Source: Paeniglutamicibacter antarcticus_C (GTDB taxonomy: Bacteria; Actinomycetota; Actinomycetes; Actinomycetales; Micrococcaceae). From it: a DNA stretch of 64,000 nt. A model generated the notes under the pieces. The model ran no database searches, had not been told where the DNA came from, and saw only the letters and a list, made by a program, of their open reading frames with translations. The stretch's first letter is position 1. The number at the start of each line of letters is the position of its first letter. Below, piece after piece: positions 26,034 to 35,559 of this stretch. Both the position numbers and the translations under genes were made by a program. Location: assembly GCF_039544305.1 (NCBI RefSeq), contig NZ_BAABLK010000022.1, positions 186,001-250,000 of the forward strand. The letters are read 5' to 3'.

Positions 26034-27437
26034 ATGGCAACGACATCAGATAGTCGGGACTCCGGAGGGGTTGCCCACTATGCAACCGGTGAGGACCTGT
26101 CCTACGCAGCGCTTCTGGAACGCGGGCTGGACATGGGTGTACTAATCTCTGAATACGTCACCCGCGCAGGTGTCCAAGGTGTCCGCACCCTTGCCCGGGC
26201 ACTGAGCTTGGTTCCGTCGGAACAGCACGCCCACGAATCTGTCGAGGCCATCAACGCTTACGAGTGCCTGAAATCCACGGCCAGCGCGAAACAGGCTGAA
26301 CAGGCATGCACTCTTGAGGACGTTGTCACGGCCGACCGCAACGCCAAGGGAATTCGGGAGAAGCACCCCAGTTGGGGGATCGGCGCGGACGTAGCGCTGG
26401 CCCGCCACGAGTCCCCGCGCACCGGGGTCCAATTCCTCAACTATTCCCGTATCCTCACCGAAGACCTGTCCTATGCCACACAGGGGTTGAAGGACGGAAC
26501 GATCACCGAAGACGAGGCCCAACTGATCGTGCGAGAGGTCCGGAACCTTCGAAGTGAAAACAGGCGCCTCATCGACCAGATGCTTTTCTGCGAAACCCAC
26601 AATGCCTTTGGTAGCGGAGGAGCGATCCTCCGTGAAATGATCCGAGGCTGGGCGGCGATCCTGGAACCCGGCGCCGAGACCGACCTTGAAGAAAAGGCCA
26701 TGAAAGCCCGCTATATCGATCTCTACCAGATCGATGCACACCGGATGAAGATCACCGGACTGTTGCCTCTGGAATATGGGGTTGCGCTGTGCCAGGTCCT
26801 GGCCAGGGAATCAGGTCACGCCCAAGCCGCCGGGGACACGCGAAACCGCGGACAGATTGCCGCAGACTTTCTCTTGGAGTCCCTTACTGGCATCCGCGAA
26901 CCCAACGGCATCCCGCTGCAGGTTTCCCTGATCATGACGGACCGGACGCTGCTTGAGGGCAACCAAGAGCCGGCATTGATCCCGGGCTACGGATTCATCA
27001 GCGCCAAAAAGGCCAAAAACCTGTTCACGGGGAACCCCCAGAACCCCCTGGACACGTGGATAAGGCGGCTCTACACGGCCCCGGGAACCGGCGACCTGGT
27101 AGCCATGGATTCCAAGGCACGACTCTTCAAAGGGAGCCTCAAACGGTTCATCACCCTGCGGGACCAACACTGCCGCACGCCGTACTGCAACGGACGCATC
27201 GAACACTTGGACCACGTAGTCCAAGTTCGACGAGGCGGGCCTACCACCGCAGAAAACTCAAGCTCACGCTGCAAATGGTGCAACGCAACCAAGGAAGCAC
27301 CCGATTGGGAAGAATGCACCATCTCCGGGGATAGACACACCATCCGAGTCACGACCTCCAGTGGGCACATCTACAGTTCAACCGCTCCACCACTACCAGG
27401 CGCGCATAGCCAGTCGAAGCACCCCCAAGACGAATGA
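26034..27437 (+). CDS. HNH endonuclease with DUF222-like domain
   Basis: 467 residues. The long helical N-terminal region (to about 370) corresponds to DUF222. The C-terminal HNH nuclease has cysteine pairs CRTPYC and CKWC around HLDHVVQVRRGGPTTAENS, the usual histidine and asparagine positions. These proteins are abundant, repeated in multiple copies in actinobacterial genomes (REP13E12-like) and of uncertain biological role. Codon use and GC look somewhat less extreme than the neighbours, compatible with mobility, but no terminal repeats were found. Confidence 0.9.
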   Translation: MATTSDSRDSGGVAHYATGEDLSYAALLERGLDMGVLISEYVTRAGVQGVRTLARALSLVPSEQHAHESVEAINAYECLKSTASAKQAEQACTLEDVVTADRNAKGIREKHPSWGIGADVALARHESPRTGVQFLNYSRILTEDLSYATQGLKDGTITEDEAQLIVREVRNLRSENRRLIDQMLFCETHNAFGSGGAILREMIRGWAAILEPGAETDLEEKAMKARYIDLYQIDAHRMKITGLLPLEYGVALCQVLARESGHAQAAGDTRNRGQIAADFLLESLTGIREPNGIPLQVSLIMTDRTLLEGNQEPALIPGYGFISAKKAKNLFTGNPQNPLDTWIRRLYTAPGTGDLVAMDSKARLFKGSLKRFITLRDQHCRTPYCNGRIEHLDHVVQVRRGGPTTAENSSSRCKWCNATKEAPDWEECTISGDRHTIRVTTSSGHIYSSTAPPLPGAHSQSKHPQDE

Positions 27438-27490
27438 ACCTGCCGCTATAAAGCCCCGAGGCAGTTCAGGACGCTCGATGGAACTTCAGG

Positions 27491-28783
27491 TCAGGCGTCA
27501 ACGGTCGACTCGGTAATAAGATCCTGTGTCGTGTCCGAAGCTGAGACGAATTCGCCATTCACTATGCGCAAGAGCACTTCGGAAAGCAGTTCAACTCCGG
27601 CGACCATATCTTCATTTCGAGTCAGCTCACGCTCGTTGTGGCTAATGCCCTCGACGCTAGGGACGAACAACATGATGGTCGGGACGATGTCCTTCATGTT
27701 CGTCGAATCATGGCCCGCGAGGGTTCTCACGACTCCGTGGCTTAGGCCCAACGAATCTGCCGCTTCGCCGGCCAACCTCAAACCAGCCTGGTCGTAGGAC
27801 TTAGCGCCCCAAGCATGCTCGGCGCCGCGTTCGATCCGCACGTTGGCCATCTTCTCGATCTCCTCGACTCGGGCATGCAGGTCCGCATCCGCGGCGGCTA
27901 GCACGTCGGGGTCAGTGGAGCGTACGTCCACCAGCAGGTTCACGCGGCTAGCAACCACCACCGGGGAATTCGGGAAGACATTGAACTCGCCGCAGGAAGT
28001 GATAACCATGTGTTCCGCGGTCGAGTGTTTCAATGCGATCTCGCGAGCGGCAACCACCAGCGCGGAGGCACCGAGCAGCGCGTCCTGGCGATCCGCGATG
28101 ATCGTGGCACCCGTGTGTGCCTGATCTCCGTTGACCACGAACTCATACTTGTTTGCACCCCAAGTAGATTCGACTAGTCCAATGCTTATCGCGCTGTCCT
28201 CGAGGGAGCGGCCCTGTTCGATGTGTATCTCCACGTAGGCGGCAACGGATAGCTCGAAGTCACCAATGGTGCCGATGGCTTCCAGTGCCTCGCGGACAGT
28301 CACGCCATCGGGGTCTGTGGTATCAAGGGCCTGGGCAGCAGTGATCTTCCCGGTGTAGACAGAGCTGCCCATCATAGAGGGCTTGAACCTACAACCCTCT
28401 TCGTTGAACCAGTTAATGACGACGATGTTGAATTGCGCCGGATCAGTGGCATTTGCCATGGCCGCTTGTGCTCGTTTCGCCGCATGTGCGCCGGCCAAGA
28501 CGCCGTATGCGCCGTCAAACCTACCCCCAAGCGGTTGCGAATCCAAGTGCGACCCTACTGCAATCCACGGCGCCCCGGGAACCAGCTCGAGCAGCGCGTA
28601 TTGATTCCCCACAGAGTCGTAGCGCACCGAAAAGCCAAGGCCCTCCACCAACCCCCGGAACCAGTTGCGGTTCTGTCCGTCGGCCACCGTAGCTGCCTGC
28701 CGGTCCACCCCGCCCCCATCGGTGGCACCGATGCTGCTCATGGATGTGAAGTCGGTAAGGAAGGCCTGATTTGCGGAAGTCAT
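27491..28783 (-). CDS. Zn-dependent M20/hydantoinase-carbamoylase family amidase
   Basis: 430 residues with the N-carbamoyl-amino-acid hydrolase/allantoate amidohydrolase layout: metal ligands in GSHLDSQPLGGRFDGAYG, the glutamate pair NEEGCRF and VEIHIEQG, and the C-terminal histidine in GHDSTNM. Such enzymes hydrolyse N-carbamoyl or ureido amino acids, releasing CO2 and ammonia. It is the last gene of the minus-strand catabolic operon that starts at 33.5 kb. Confidence 0.92.
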   Translation of the reverse strand: MTSANQAFLTDFTSMSSIGATDGGGVDRQAATVADGQNRNWFRGLVEGLGFSVRYDSVGNQYALLELVPGAPWIAVGSHLDSQPLGGRFDGAYGVLAGAHAAKRAQAAMANATDPAQFNIVVINWFNEEGCRFKPSMMGSSVYTGKITAAQALDTTDPDGVTVREALEAIGTIGDFELSVAAYVEIHIEQGRSLEDSAISIGLVESTWGANKYEFVVNGDQAHTGATIIADRQDALLGASALVVAAREIALKHSTAEHMVITSCGEFNVFPNSPVVVASRVNLLVDVRSTDPDVLAAADADLHARVEEIEKMANVRIERGAEHAWGAKSYDQAGLRLAGEAADSLGLSHGVVRTLAGHDSTNMKDIVPTIMLFVPSVEGISHNERELTRNEDMVAGVELLSEVLLRIVNGEFVSASDTTQDLITESTVDA

Positions 28784-28819
28784 GGTTTCTCCTGGAATCT
28801 TGTGAAACAGTAAATTAGA

Positions 28820-30487
28820 TCAGACAGTGGTTGCCACGCTGGCCTCGAGCCCTGAGTAACTCTGTTTTCCGCCGACGAAAGTGCACACCAGCCCGAGGGC
28901 TGCGATGTCCTTGGCAATCAGAGGGGACTCCGAGAGAACTACGAAGTCTGCAAGCTTGCCGCGGCTTAGGGACCCGCGGTCGGCGAACAAACCGGTGGCT
29001 TTTGCAGCGTTGACGGTGTACAAACGGAGGGCTTCGAGGGCAGAAAGTCCTTCTGCGGCCCCGCCGAGCACCTTGCCGTTTTCCGTCTTGCGGTCAACGG
29101 CTGAGGCCATGGCCCTGCGCACGTTGTTGTCCGCCACCGGCAGGTCCGAGCTTCCGGCTGCCAACACACCGGCTTGGAGCAGTGATTGGCCTCGATAAAG
29201 CCATCCCTCCCGTTCAGGGCCGACGAGCGTGGCGAACTGGTCGCCGAGCGGGCCGATGAAAGAGGCCTGCGGAGTCACTGCGATGCCATGCCGGGCGACG
29301 GCAGCGACTTGGTCTGGCCTGGCGATGCCGAAGTGCTCGATGCGATTGGGCAGTGCGTTGGGGCCGTGCAGCTCCTGCAATCCGGAAATGATCTCGATGG
29401 CAAGGTCGATGGCTGCGTCCCCAATGGCGTGGAGTGCCACCGGCCAGCCGGCGCGGTAGGCGGCTGAAACCCGGTCCCGGTATGCCTGGGGATCATCGAG
29501 AAGGTATCCGGTATTATGCTGGTGTCCACAAAAATCCTCAGTCATCGCCGCGGTGGCGCCAAGCAGTGATCCATCCATGAACACCTTGACCGGCCCCAGC
29601 GACAGATGCTCGCTCCCGAATCCGGCAATGATGCCGAGTCCGAGTCCGAGCCCGCTGCCGGTGCCGTGAGCGTCCTCAGCGTGGGATACCTGCTCCACCA
29701 GTGCGTCGAGGGCCGGCATGAGCTGGGCACGGGCGTGGAGCTTCCCGGAAGCCAGCGCTCGCTGGTAGGCGGTGACTTCGATGGTGGAGTGACCGATCCA
29801 GCCGCCGCCGATACCGGCTTCGGTGAACGAGGTAATGCCTTCGGCCGCATAGCGCGAGGTTGCTGCATCCAGGGCACCGACGATCTGGTCCACCGAATAG
29901 GGCAGCAAGAGGTTCTGGATGAGTCCCTGTGCAGCTTCCTCAACCAAGCCGGTGGGGGCGCCATTGGAATCGCGGACCACCGCTCCTCCTACGGGGTTGG
30001 TGAAGCCGGATTCAAGGGCCCCGGCAAGGCGCAGCGTGGCGGTGTTTGTGATGGAGGCGTGCCCGGAGACATGGCGCAGGTACAGGGGGCGGTCGCCGGT
30101 AATGGCGTCGAGCTGCTTGATGTCGGGAAATAGTCCGTTATGATTCTTGTTGTTGAATCCGGTGCCCATAAGCCACGCTCCGGGGCTCTGGTCCAGCTGG
30201 CGCATACCTTCCTCGAGCACTGCGTAAAGTTCATCAAGCCCGCGGGCGGTCGAAAGGTCCAAAGCGGACAGGCCCAGTCCCCACCACGTGGTGTGGCAGT
30301 GGGCATCGATGAATCCGGGCGTGATCGCCGCCTCGCCGAAGTCCTCGGTGCGCTCTGCCGTGCAGCCGCTGAGCTCTTCGTCAAACCCGACTATCCGCCC
30401 ACCGACTATTCCCATTTCCCGGGCCGTGGGCCGGGAATCGTCCATGGTGAGGATCGTGCCTGCGCGGACAACCAAATCGAGCCTCAT
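28820..30487 (-). CDS. Amidohydrolase, YtcJ/Amidohydro_3 family
   Basis: 555 residues. The N-terminal strand leads to the metal motif DAHCHTTWWG, the barrel continues with HAIGDAAIDLAIE and the distal GSSDLPVADNN, as in YtcJ-like metal hydrolases. ATG 30487 overlaps the ThDP-enzyme stop in ATGA. Substrates of this family include cyclic amides, N-acyl compounds and imides. With the carbamoylase 36 nt downstream it could form a ring-opening-then-deamidation pair analogous to hydantoinase plus carbamoylase. Confidence 0.9.
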   Translation of the reverse strand: MRLDLVVRAGTILTMDDSRPTAREMGIVGGRIVGFDEELSGCTAERTEDFGEAAITPGFIDAHCHTTWWGLGLSALDLSTARGLDELYAVLEEGMRQLDQSPGAWLMGTGFNNKNHNGLFPDIKQLDAITGDRPLYLRHVSGHASITNTATLRLAGALESGFTNPVGGAVVRDSNGAPTGLVEEAAQGLIQNLLLPYSVDQIVGALDAATSRYAAEGITSFTEAGIGGGWIGHSTIEVTAYQRALASGKLHARAQLMPALDALVEQVSHAEDAHGTGSGLGLGLGIIAGFGSEHLSLGPVKVFMDGSLLGATAAMTEDFCGHQHNTGYLLDDPQAYRDRVSAAYRAGWPVALHAIGDAAIDLAIEIISGLQELHGPNALPNRIEHFGIARPDQVAAVARHGIAVTPQASFIGPLGDQFATLVGPEREGWLYRGQSLLQAGVLAAGSSDLPVADNNVRRAMASAVDRKTENGKVLGGAAEGLSALEALRLYTVNAAKATGLFADRGSLSRGKLADFVVLSESPLIAKDIAALGLVCTFVGGKQSYSGLEASVATTV

Positions 30488-32124
30488 GCCGAGACCTGTA
30501 CTTTGTGTGCAGTGGTGCCCGGGCCCATGGTGGCGGGATCGGTTTTCAGGTGCAGCACGGATGGCAGGCCACTGGCAAGGGCGCGTTCCAATGCCGGTGC
30601 GAAGTCCTGTGTGGAGGTGACGAATTCACCGTGGCCTCCGAAGGCACCGATCCATTGAGCAAAGTCGGGGTTGCTCATCGCCGTCCCCGATGGGCGGTTC
30701 GGGTAGTGGCTCTGTTGGTGGGAAACGATGGTTCCGAAGATGCCGTTGTCCGCCACGATGACCAACGGGGTGCCGCCGTGGGCGAAAGAGACGGCAAGCT
30801 CCTGCGCGTTCATGAAGAAGTCTCCGTCTCCGCAGATGGCCACTACGTGGCGTCCGGGGTTCATGATGCTCGCTGCCACAGCCGCCGGTACGGAAAGCCC
30901 CATTGCGCCGTTGCGCGGTGCCACCAGGGATTTGGGGCCGTGGTGGCTGAGGTAGCGGTGCCCCCACAGCGTGGCGTTGCCTGCACCGTAGGTGATGATC
31001 CTGTCGGCATCGAGGGAGGCCTCGAGTGCTTCGAACGCGATACCGAGATCCACTCCGCTGCCGCCGTCGGGCCCGGGGACGGTGAAGTCAAGCTGCTGGC
31101 TGCGCAGAGTGTTCATCCACGTCGCGTCCCTTGTGCCACGGAGTTCTTCCGCTGTGGGAAGGGCGGAGACCAGCTGCGCGGCATTGATGCCGAGGTGTAC
31201 ATCGATGCGTCCGGCGTGTCCGGTCAATTGGGCATCCGTGCTCACCAGGACTGTCGGTGTATGCAGCGCCGCGGTGTAGCCCTCGGAGAGTACATCGCCG
31301 CGGGTGCATCCGATGAAGACCAAGAGGTCGGCCTCGTTCAGTGCCTGCACCGTGCGTTCGGCTCTGCCGTAGCCAAGCCAGCCCGCGTAGGCGGGGGAGT
31401 CGTGGTCGATGACGTCATAGGCGCGCCAGTCCGCCAGCACCGGCACATTCGCAGCGGCCGCCAACCGGGCAAGCTCACTGGAGGTAGCCGCGTCCCAACC
31501 ATCCCCGCCTACGATTATCGCAGGAGCGGATGCATCGCGGAGCATGTCAGTGAGCTGTTGCAAGCCGGCGGTGCCGGGTGCGGTCTGTGGCAGCGGCAGC
31601 ACCGCCGGGACGTCGGCGGAAGTCATGCGGACCAGGACGTCCTCGGGTAGGCCGACGACGACCGGGCCGGGGCGTCCGGTGGATGCCAGCCGCATGGCGC
31701 GTGCCACCAGGTCCCCGGCCTGTTGCTCGTCGTCGAGCACGTAGACGGCCTTGGAGGTGGTGGAGAACCAGCCCTCAAGGCTGAACTCCTGGAAGGAGTC
31801 CCGGCCGCGGTCGACCAGCGGGATCAGCCCGACGAACAGCACCATGGCCGTTGCGTCCTGCCACGCGGTGTGGACGGCAATCATGGCGTTGGCTGCACCT
31901 GGCCCGCGAGTGACCATGGCAATGCCCGGCACCGTTCCCAGTCTTCCCTCGGTCAGTGCCATGAATCCGGCTCCTCCCTCGTGGCGGGTCACCACTGTGT
32001 GGATCGAGGAATCGTGCAGGCCGTCGAGGACATCGAGATAGCTTTCCCCAGGGACGGCGTAAACGCGGGTGACACCGTGTGCCTCGAGGGTCCTGACGAT
32101 GAGGTGTCCGGCTGAGATGGTCAT
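30484..32124 (-). CDS. Thiamine diphosphate-dependent enzyme, acetolactate synthase-like
   Basis: 546 residues from ATG 32124. The N-terminal PYR domain has the catalytic glutamate in TRHEGGAGFMA, the central DHS-like domain follows, and the C-terminal PP domain has GDGDFFMNAQELAV..NG, the Mg-ThDP motif. Although it resembles acetolactate synthase, no small subunit or ilv gene is near, so a decarboxylase/lyase for a catabolic 2-oxo acid is more likely. It is translationally coupled to the amidohydrolase. Confidence 0.9.
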   Translation of the reverse strand: MTISAGHLIVRTLEAHGVTRVYAVPGESYLDVLDGLHDSSIHTVVTRHEGGAGFMALTEGRLGTVPGIAMVTRGPGAANAMIAVHTAWQDATAMVLFVGLIPLVDRGRDSFQEFSLEGWFSTTSKAVYVLDDEQQAGDLVARAMRLASTGRPGPVVVGLPEDVLVRMTSADVPAVLPLPQTAPGTAGLQQLTDMLRDASAPAIIVGGDGWDAATSSELARLAAAANVPVLADWRAYDVIDHDSPAYAGWLGYGRAERTVQALNEADLLVFIGCTRGDVLSEGYTAALHTPTVLVSTDAQLTGHAGRIDVHLGINAAQLVSALPTAEELRGTRDATWMNTLRSQQLDFTVPGPDGGSGVDLGIAFEALEASLDADRIITYGAGNATLWGHRYLSHHGPKSLVAPRNGAMGLSVPAAVAASIMNPGRHVVAICGDGDFFMNAQELAVSFAHGGTPLVIVADNGIFGTIVSHQQSHYPNRPSGTAMSNPDFAQWIGAFGGHGEFVTSTQDFAPALERALASGLPSVLHLKTDPATMGPGTTAHKVQVSA

Positions 32125-32224
32125 GGGCTTTTGTTGTCCTTTGCGGTGAAACGTGGCCAAGAAGTAGGGGGTCCGACGACGCCCGCGGGAGCGGGGTCCA
32201 TGATGAACGCTGGCGAAAGTCGTG

Positions 32225-33547
32225 CTAGTGCTTGAATCCGGGAAGATCGACGCTTAGGCGAGGGGCGATGATCCCTGCCGCTGCTGTGAACAGCGAGAGG
32301 AAGATGAGCATCGCTGCTGCCGGCCACCAGTGGTTGGCCGCGGATGCCACGAGGCCGATGGCAGCAAGGGGGATGAACCCGGAAATCATTCCAGCGGTGT
32401 TCTGCGCGAAGCCCACGCCGGTGTAGCGGGTCTTTGCGGGGAACAAGCCTGTCAATACGGTGCCTGAGGCCGCGTACGGCAGCGAAAGGGCGGCGACCGC
32501 AAGCGTCATGCCGAGGATGACCATCACCTCGTTGCCCGAATCGATGAGCAGGAATGCCGGCCAGGCGATGACTGCGGAGAAGACGCCGCCATAGGTGATG
32601 ACCTTGGACGCGCCGAAGCGTTCACCGAGGCGACCGCCAAAGATCAGGACGGGGATCTCCACGACGGCTGCAATGATGGTCCCAAGCAGCATCAGGGAAG
32701 CGGAATAGTCCAGGATGTTCACTCCGTACCAGACGACGAACGCAGTGACGAGGTAGAACCCGCCGATGCCCAGCAGGCCGGCAGCCATGCCGACGATGAT
32801 CTGTTTCCAGGACTCGGCGAGCGTGGTGCGGATGGGTGTCTTCTCGGTTTCGCCCTTTTCCATCAGTTCCGCAAAGACAGGTGATTCGTCAAGCCGGCTT
32901 CGGATGTAGAGGGCAACAAGCAACATTGGGATCGCTGCAAGGAACGGGATGCGCCATCCCCAGTCATCGAAGCTTCCTTGGGAGAAGAACACCGTCATCA
33001 GGAAGAATCCGCCCGAGGACAGGATGGTACCGATCGGTGAGCCGATCTGCGGTAGTGCCGCATAGCGCGCACGACGGTGCAGCGGCGCGTTCTCGACAAC
33101 AATGGTCATGGCACCGGACCATTCACCACCCACGAACAAGCCTTGGGCGATGCGGAGCATAACCAGGAGGATCGGAGCCGCGATTCCGATGGCGGCGTAG
33201 GTCGGCAGCATGCCGATCAGCCCGGTAATGAGGCCGATGCCGACGATCGTGACCATCAGTGTCTTACGGCGCCCGATCTTATCGCCCATCACCCCGAAGA
33301 TCATTCCACCGATGGGGCGTGCCACGAGTCCAACGCCGAAAGTTGCGAAAGCAGCCATTGCTGCGGCCGTGGGGTTTTGGCTTTCAAAGAATTGGACGTT
33401 AAATACCAAGGCGGCGGCAGCGCTGAAGAGGAAGAAGTCGTACCATTCCATGGCTGTGCCAATGAGGGCGCCAACGGCGACCTTGGTGGCCTCCTTGTCG
33501 GAGATGTGCCGTGTCGCACCGGCTTCGAGTGTTCCAGTGTGGGTCAT
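32225..33547 (-). CDS. MHS-family metabolite:proton symporter
   Basis: 440 residues from ATG 33547 (MTHTGTLEAG). About 12 helices; GTAMEWYDFFLFSAAAAL and RPIGGMIFGVMGDKIGRRKTL are the MHS signatures (ProP, ShiA, KgtP relatives), and VGGEWSGAMTIVVENAP is the loop 4-5 motif. It is the first gene of the operon, so it likely imports the substrate handled by the three enzymes. A palindrome lies between it and the PucR gene. Confidence 0.92.
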   Translation of the reverse strand: MTHTGTLEAGATRHISDKEATKVAVGALIGTAMEWYDFFLFSAAAALVFNVQFFESQNPTAAAMAAFATFGVGLVARPIGGMIFGVMGDKIGRRKTLMVTIVGIGLITGLIGMLPTYAAIGIAAPILLVMLRIAQGLFVGGEWSGAMTIVVENAPLHRRARYAALPQIGSPIGTILSSGGFFLMTVFFSQGSFDDWGWRIPFLAAIPMLLVALYIRSRLDESPVFAELMEKGETEKTPIRTTLAESWKQIIVGMAAGLLGIGGFYLVTAFVVWYGVNILDYSASLMLLGTIIAAVVEIPVLIFGGRLGERFGASKVITYGGVFSAVIAWPAFLLIDSGNEVMVILGMTLAVAALSLPYAASGTVLTGLFPAKTRYTGVGFAQNTAGMISGFIPLAAIGLVASAANHWWPAAAMLIFLSLFTAAAGIIAPRLSVDLPGFKH

Positions 33548-33682
33548 GGGATATTTCTGCCTGATCTCAAGGGGATGGCTGCTGCATCGTCGCACGCCGT
33601 CCGGGTTATGTGGTCGAAGACAATCTTGCCAAACTTTCACTATGACGCGGCGCACGATTTATAACGAATTCCACGCCACATT

Positions 33683-33698
33683 ATGTGCAAAAGCACAT
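33683..33698. promoter_or_regulatory. Palindrome ATGTGCAAAAGCACAT between MHS transporter and pucR-like gene
   Basis: Six-base perfect arms with a four-base spacer, in the 171-bp divergent intergenic region just before the PucR start. It is a likely operator, by position and symmetry only. Confidence 0.4.
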
Positions 33699-33718
33699 TT
33701 TATGGTCGGATGGGACGT

Positions 33719-34894
33719 ATGGGAGACAGTGAGAACGTCCTAAAAAAACAAAATGAGAATGCGGTGCGCTGGAATGTGATCCTGGACGGGCTGGACGTCG
33801 GAAAACTGACGGACGAGTTCATTGCACGCTTGGGAACTATTCCTGTTTACGCTGGATCCCCGCTGCCACAGAGTGAGATCAGGCGCACCGGCAGCACTTC
33901 CTTCGAGGCGCTGATCCTGGCCATGAAGGCAACCGCTGATGCCCCCGGATACCTTCGCAAACGCGATGCCATCGCATTGGACGTGGGCGTCTCCAGGGCC
34001 AGAGCGGGAGTTCCCATCGAGGCGTTGATGACAGCGATCCGATTAGACTTCTCGGTGATCTGGGAAGCAATCACCACCATAGCCGCCCCGGCAGATGCGC
34101 AACTGCTGGTAGAACACACCGCCCGAGTCTGGGAGGTCGTCGATGGCTATGCAGGACAAACGCAGCGCTCCTATGTCGCCGAACTGGCCAGGATCCAGGC
34201 GGAAGCCGCGAACCTCCGACAGGGATACCTCGCCACGCTTTTTAGCGAACGAAGCATGACGCGCGCGGCCATGGAACTGATTGCGGCCGGACTTGGACAA
34301 GACGCGGAGCAGGAATACGTGGTCGCGGTGGCACAGTGGGACCATATTCCTGCCCTGCGCGTCGCTATTGCAGATGCACATGCCAGCCACCAGGTGTTCA
34401 CCCATTCGCTTGCGGGTGACTTGGTGGTGTTCTATCCGTTTGAGAAGCGTCCCGGTTTCGACGCGAAGATATTGTATTCGAAACTTGAGAAGCTTACGTG
34501 TGGTTTGCTTGGCGATGGATGCTTGCTGGAGCGGGTTCCGCATGCTGCGGCAGTGGCAGCCACCTTGGCTAGACTGCTGGGGCCGAACGAGCAAGGAGCC
34601 ATGACCTGGTCCCGGGGATGGGCACGCATGGCACGGAGAGAGCTGGATCGTGCTGGTGCCCCCGGGCTGGCAGAGGTGGAACGCGCACTGGAACGATGCG
34701 GGGTTACCGAACGGCGAAGGTTGGGCGAAGCCGTCCAGGAGTACCTATTGACGGGCAGCGTCGCACTTGCCGCCGAGAGCCTGTATTGCCACCGCAACAC
34801 GCTGATGAACCGGCTCAAACGTTTCGCTACTCTCACCGGCTTGGATCCGACGATTCCGGTTCAAGCTGCGAGACTTGTCGTGGCTTGGTCATAG
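33719..34894 (+). CDS. PucR-family transcriptional regulator
   Basis: 391 residues from ATG 33719 (MGDSENVLKK); ATGs at 33683 and 33710 are alternatives, but the former lies inside the palindrome. The C-terminal PucR helix-turn-helix reads VALAAESLYCHRNTLMNRLKR, and the central part resembles a GGDEF-like/RsbR-type sensor. PucR regulators often control purine or other nitrogen-compound catabolism as activators. Divergent placement makes it the probable activator of the 27.5-33.5 kb operon. Confidence 0.9.
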   Translation: MGDSENVLKKQNENAVRWNVILDGLDVGKLTDEFIARLGTIPVYAGSPLPQSEIRRTGSTSFEALILAMKATADAPGYLRKRDAIALDVGVSRARAGVPIEALMTAIRLDFSVIWEAITTIAAPADAQLLVEHTARVWEVVDGYAGQTQRSYVAELARIQAEAANLRQGYLATLFSERSMTRAAMELIAAGLGQDAEQEYVVAVAQWDHIPALRVAIADAHASHQVFTHSLAGDLVVFYPFEKRPGFDAKILYSKLEKLTCGLLGDGCLLERVPHAAAVAATLARLLGPNEQGAMTWSRGWARMARRELDRAGAPGLAEVERALERCGVTERRRLGEAVQEYLLTGSVALAAESLYCHRNTLMNRLKRFATLTGLDPTIPVQAARLVVAWS

Positions 34895-34920
34895 GAACCG
34901 AGAGACGTTAGATTGTGTGG

Positions 34921-35484
34921 ATGCCACAAGCAACCCCCATCACCGTCTCGATCACCAGAACGGTACTGCCCCTACACCACCGCCGATTCAACGCCTGGGT
35001 CCAGGCGGGCCAAGAACTGGCCCGCGAATGGGACGGATACCTGGGATCCGGTTGGATCCGCACAGCACCGGACTCCAACCAGTGGCATGTGCTCTATAGA
35101 TTCTCCTCGGCGAAGGCACTTGCTGCGTGGGACGAATCCGAAGAACGCAGCTGGTGGATTGACAGCGCTTCGGAACTGGTGGAAAGCACCAAGGTGGAGC
35201 ACCGTACGGGGATAGAAGGCTGGTTCGAACAGCCCGGGGATACCAACCTGACCATCCCTGAAACAGTGGTGCCGCCGCGCTGGAAGCAGGCGGTCAGTAT
35301 CTTTTTGCCCTTCTTCCCGCTCAGCTTGCTCTCCAACGTGCTGCTCATGCCGTTTCTGGGGAACTGGCCGGTGGCGCTTGCGGTGCTGCTGAACATTTGC
35401 ATCATGACCCCGCTGATGACTTACATCTTCCTGCCGGTCACGACACGGTTGCTGCGGCCATGGTTGCAAAAGCCGCGCCGTTAG
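34921..35484 (+). CDS. Antibiotic biosynthesis monooxygenase domain with C-terminal membrane hairpin
   Basis: 187 residues. About 1-105 form an ABM-type ferredoxin-like domain (TRTVLPLHHRRFNAWVQ.. LYRFSSAKALAAWDES), followed by a PPRWKQA linker and two membrane helices (about 120-140 and 145-170), matching small membrane-anchored ABM proteins. ATG 34921 has no good ribosome site; a TAGATT at -10 distance suggests a leaderless transcript. Function is unknown; redox or heme-degrading relatives exist. Confidence 0.75.
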   Translation: MPQATPITVSITRTVLPLHHRRFNAWVQAGQELAREWDGYLGSGWIRTAPDSNQWHVLYRFSSAKALAAWDESEERSWWIDSASELVESTKVEHRTGIEGWFEQPGDTNLTIPETVVPPRWKQAVSIFLPFFPLSLLSNVLLMPFLGNWPVALAVLLNICIMTPLMTYIFLPVTTRLLRPWLQKPRR

Positions 35485-35497
35485 CAGTTGGTACGAA

Positions 35498-35543
35498 AAA
35501 CGCGTATGGGCGCAGATCCAACGATCTGCGCCCATACGCGTTT
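35498..35543. terminator. Bidirectional terminator, perfect 21-bp inverted repeat
   Basis: Arms 35498-35518 and 35523-35543 with a 4-nt loop separate the convergent ABM and ddh genes. The stem begins AAACGCG and ends CGCGTTT, so either strand yields a GC stem followed by U residues. Confidence 0.85.
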
Positions 35544-35559
35544 GCTCTTCCGAGGCTTC

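Noticed and set aside
30484..32124. Biosynthetic acetolactate synthase (ilvB)
   Set aside because: No small subunit or ilv genes are nearby, and it overlaps an amidohydrolase in a catabolic operon.
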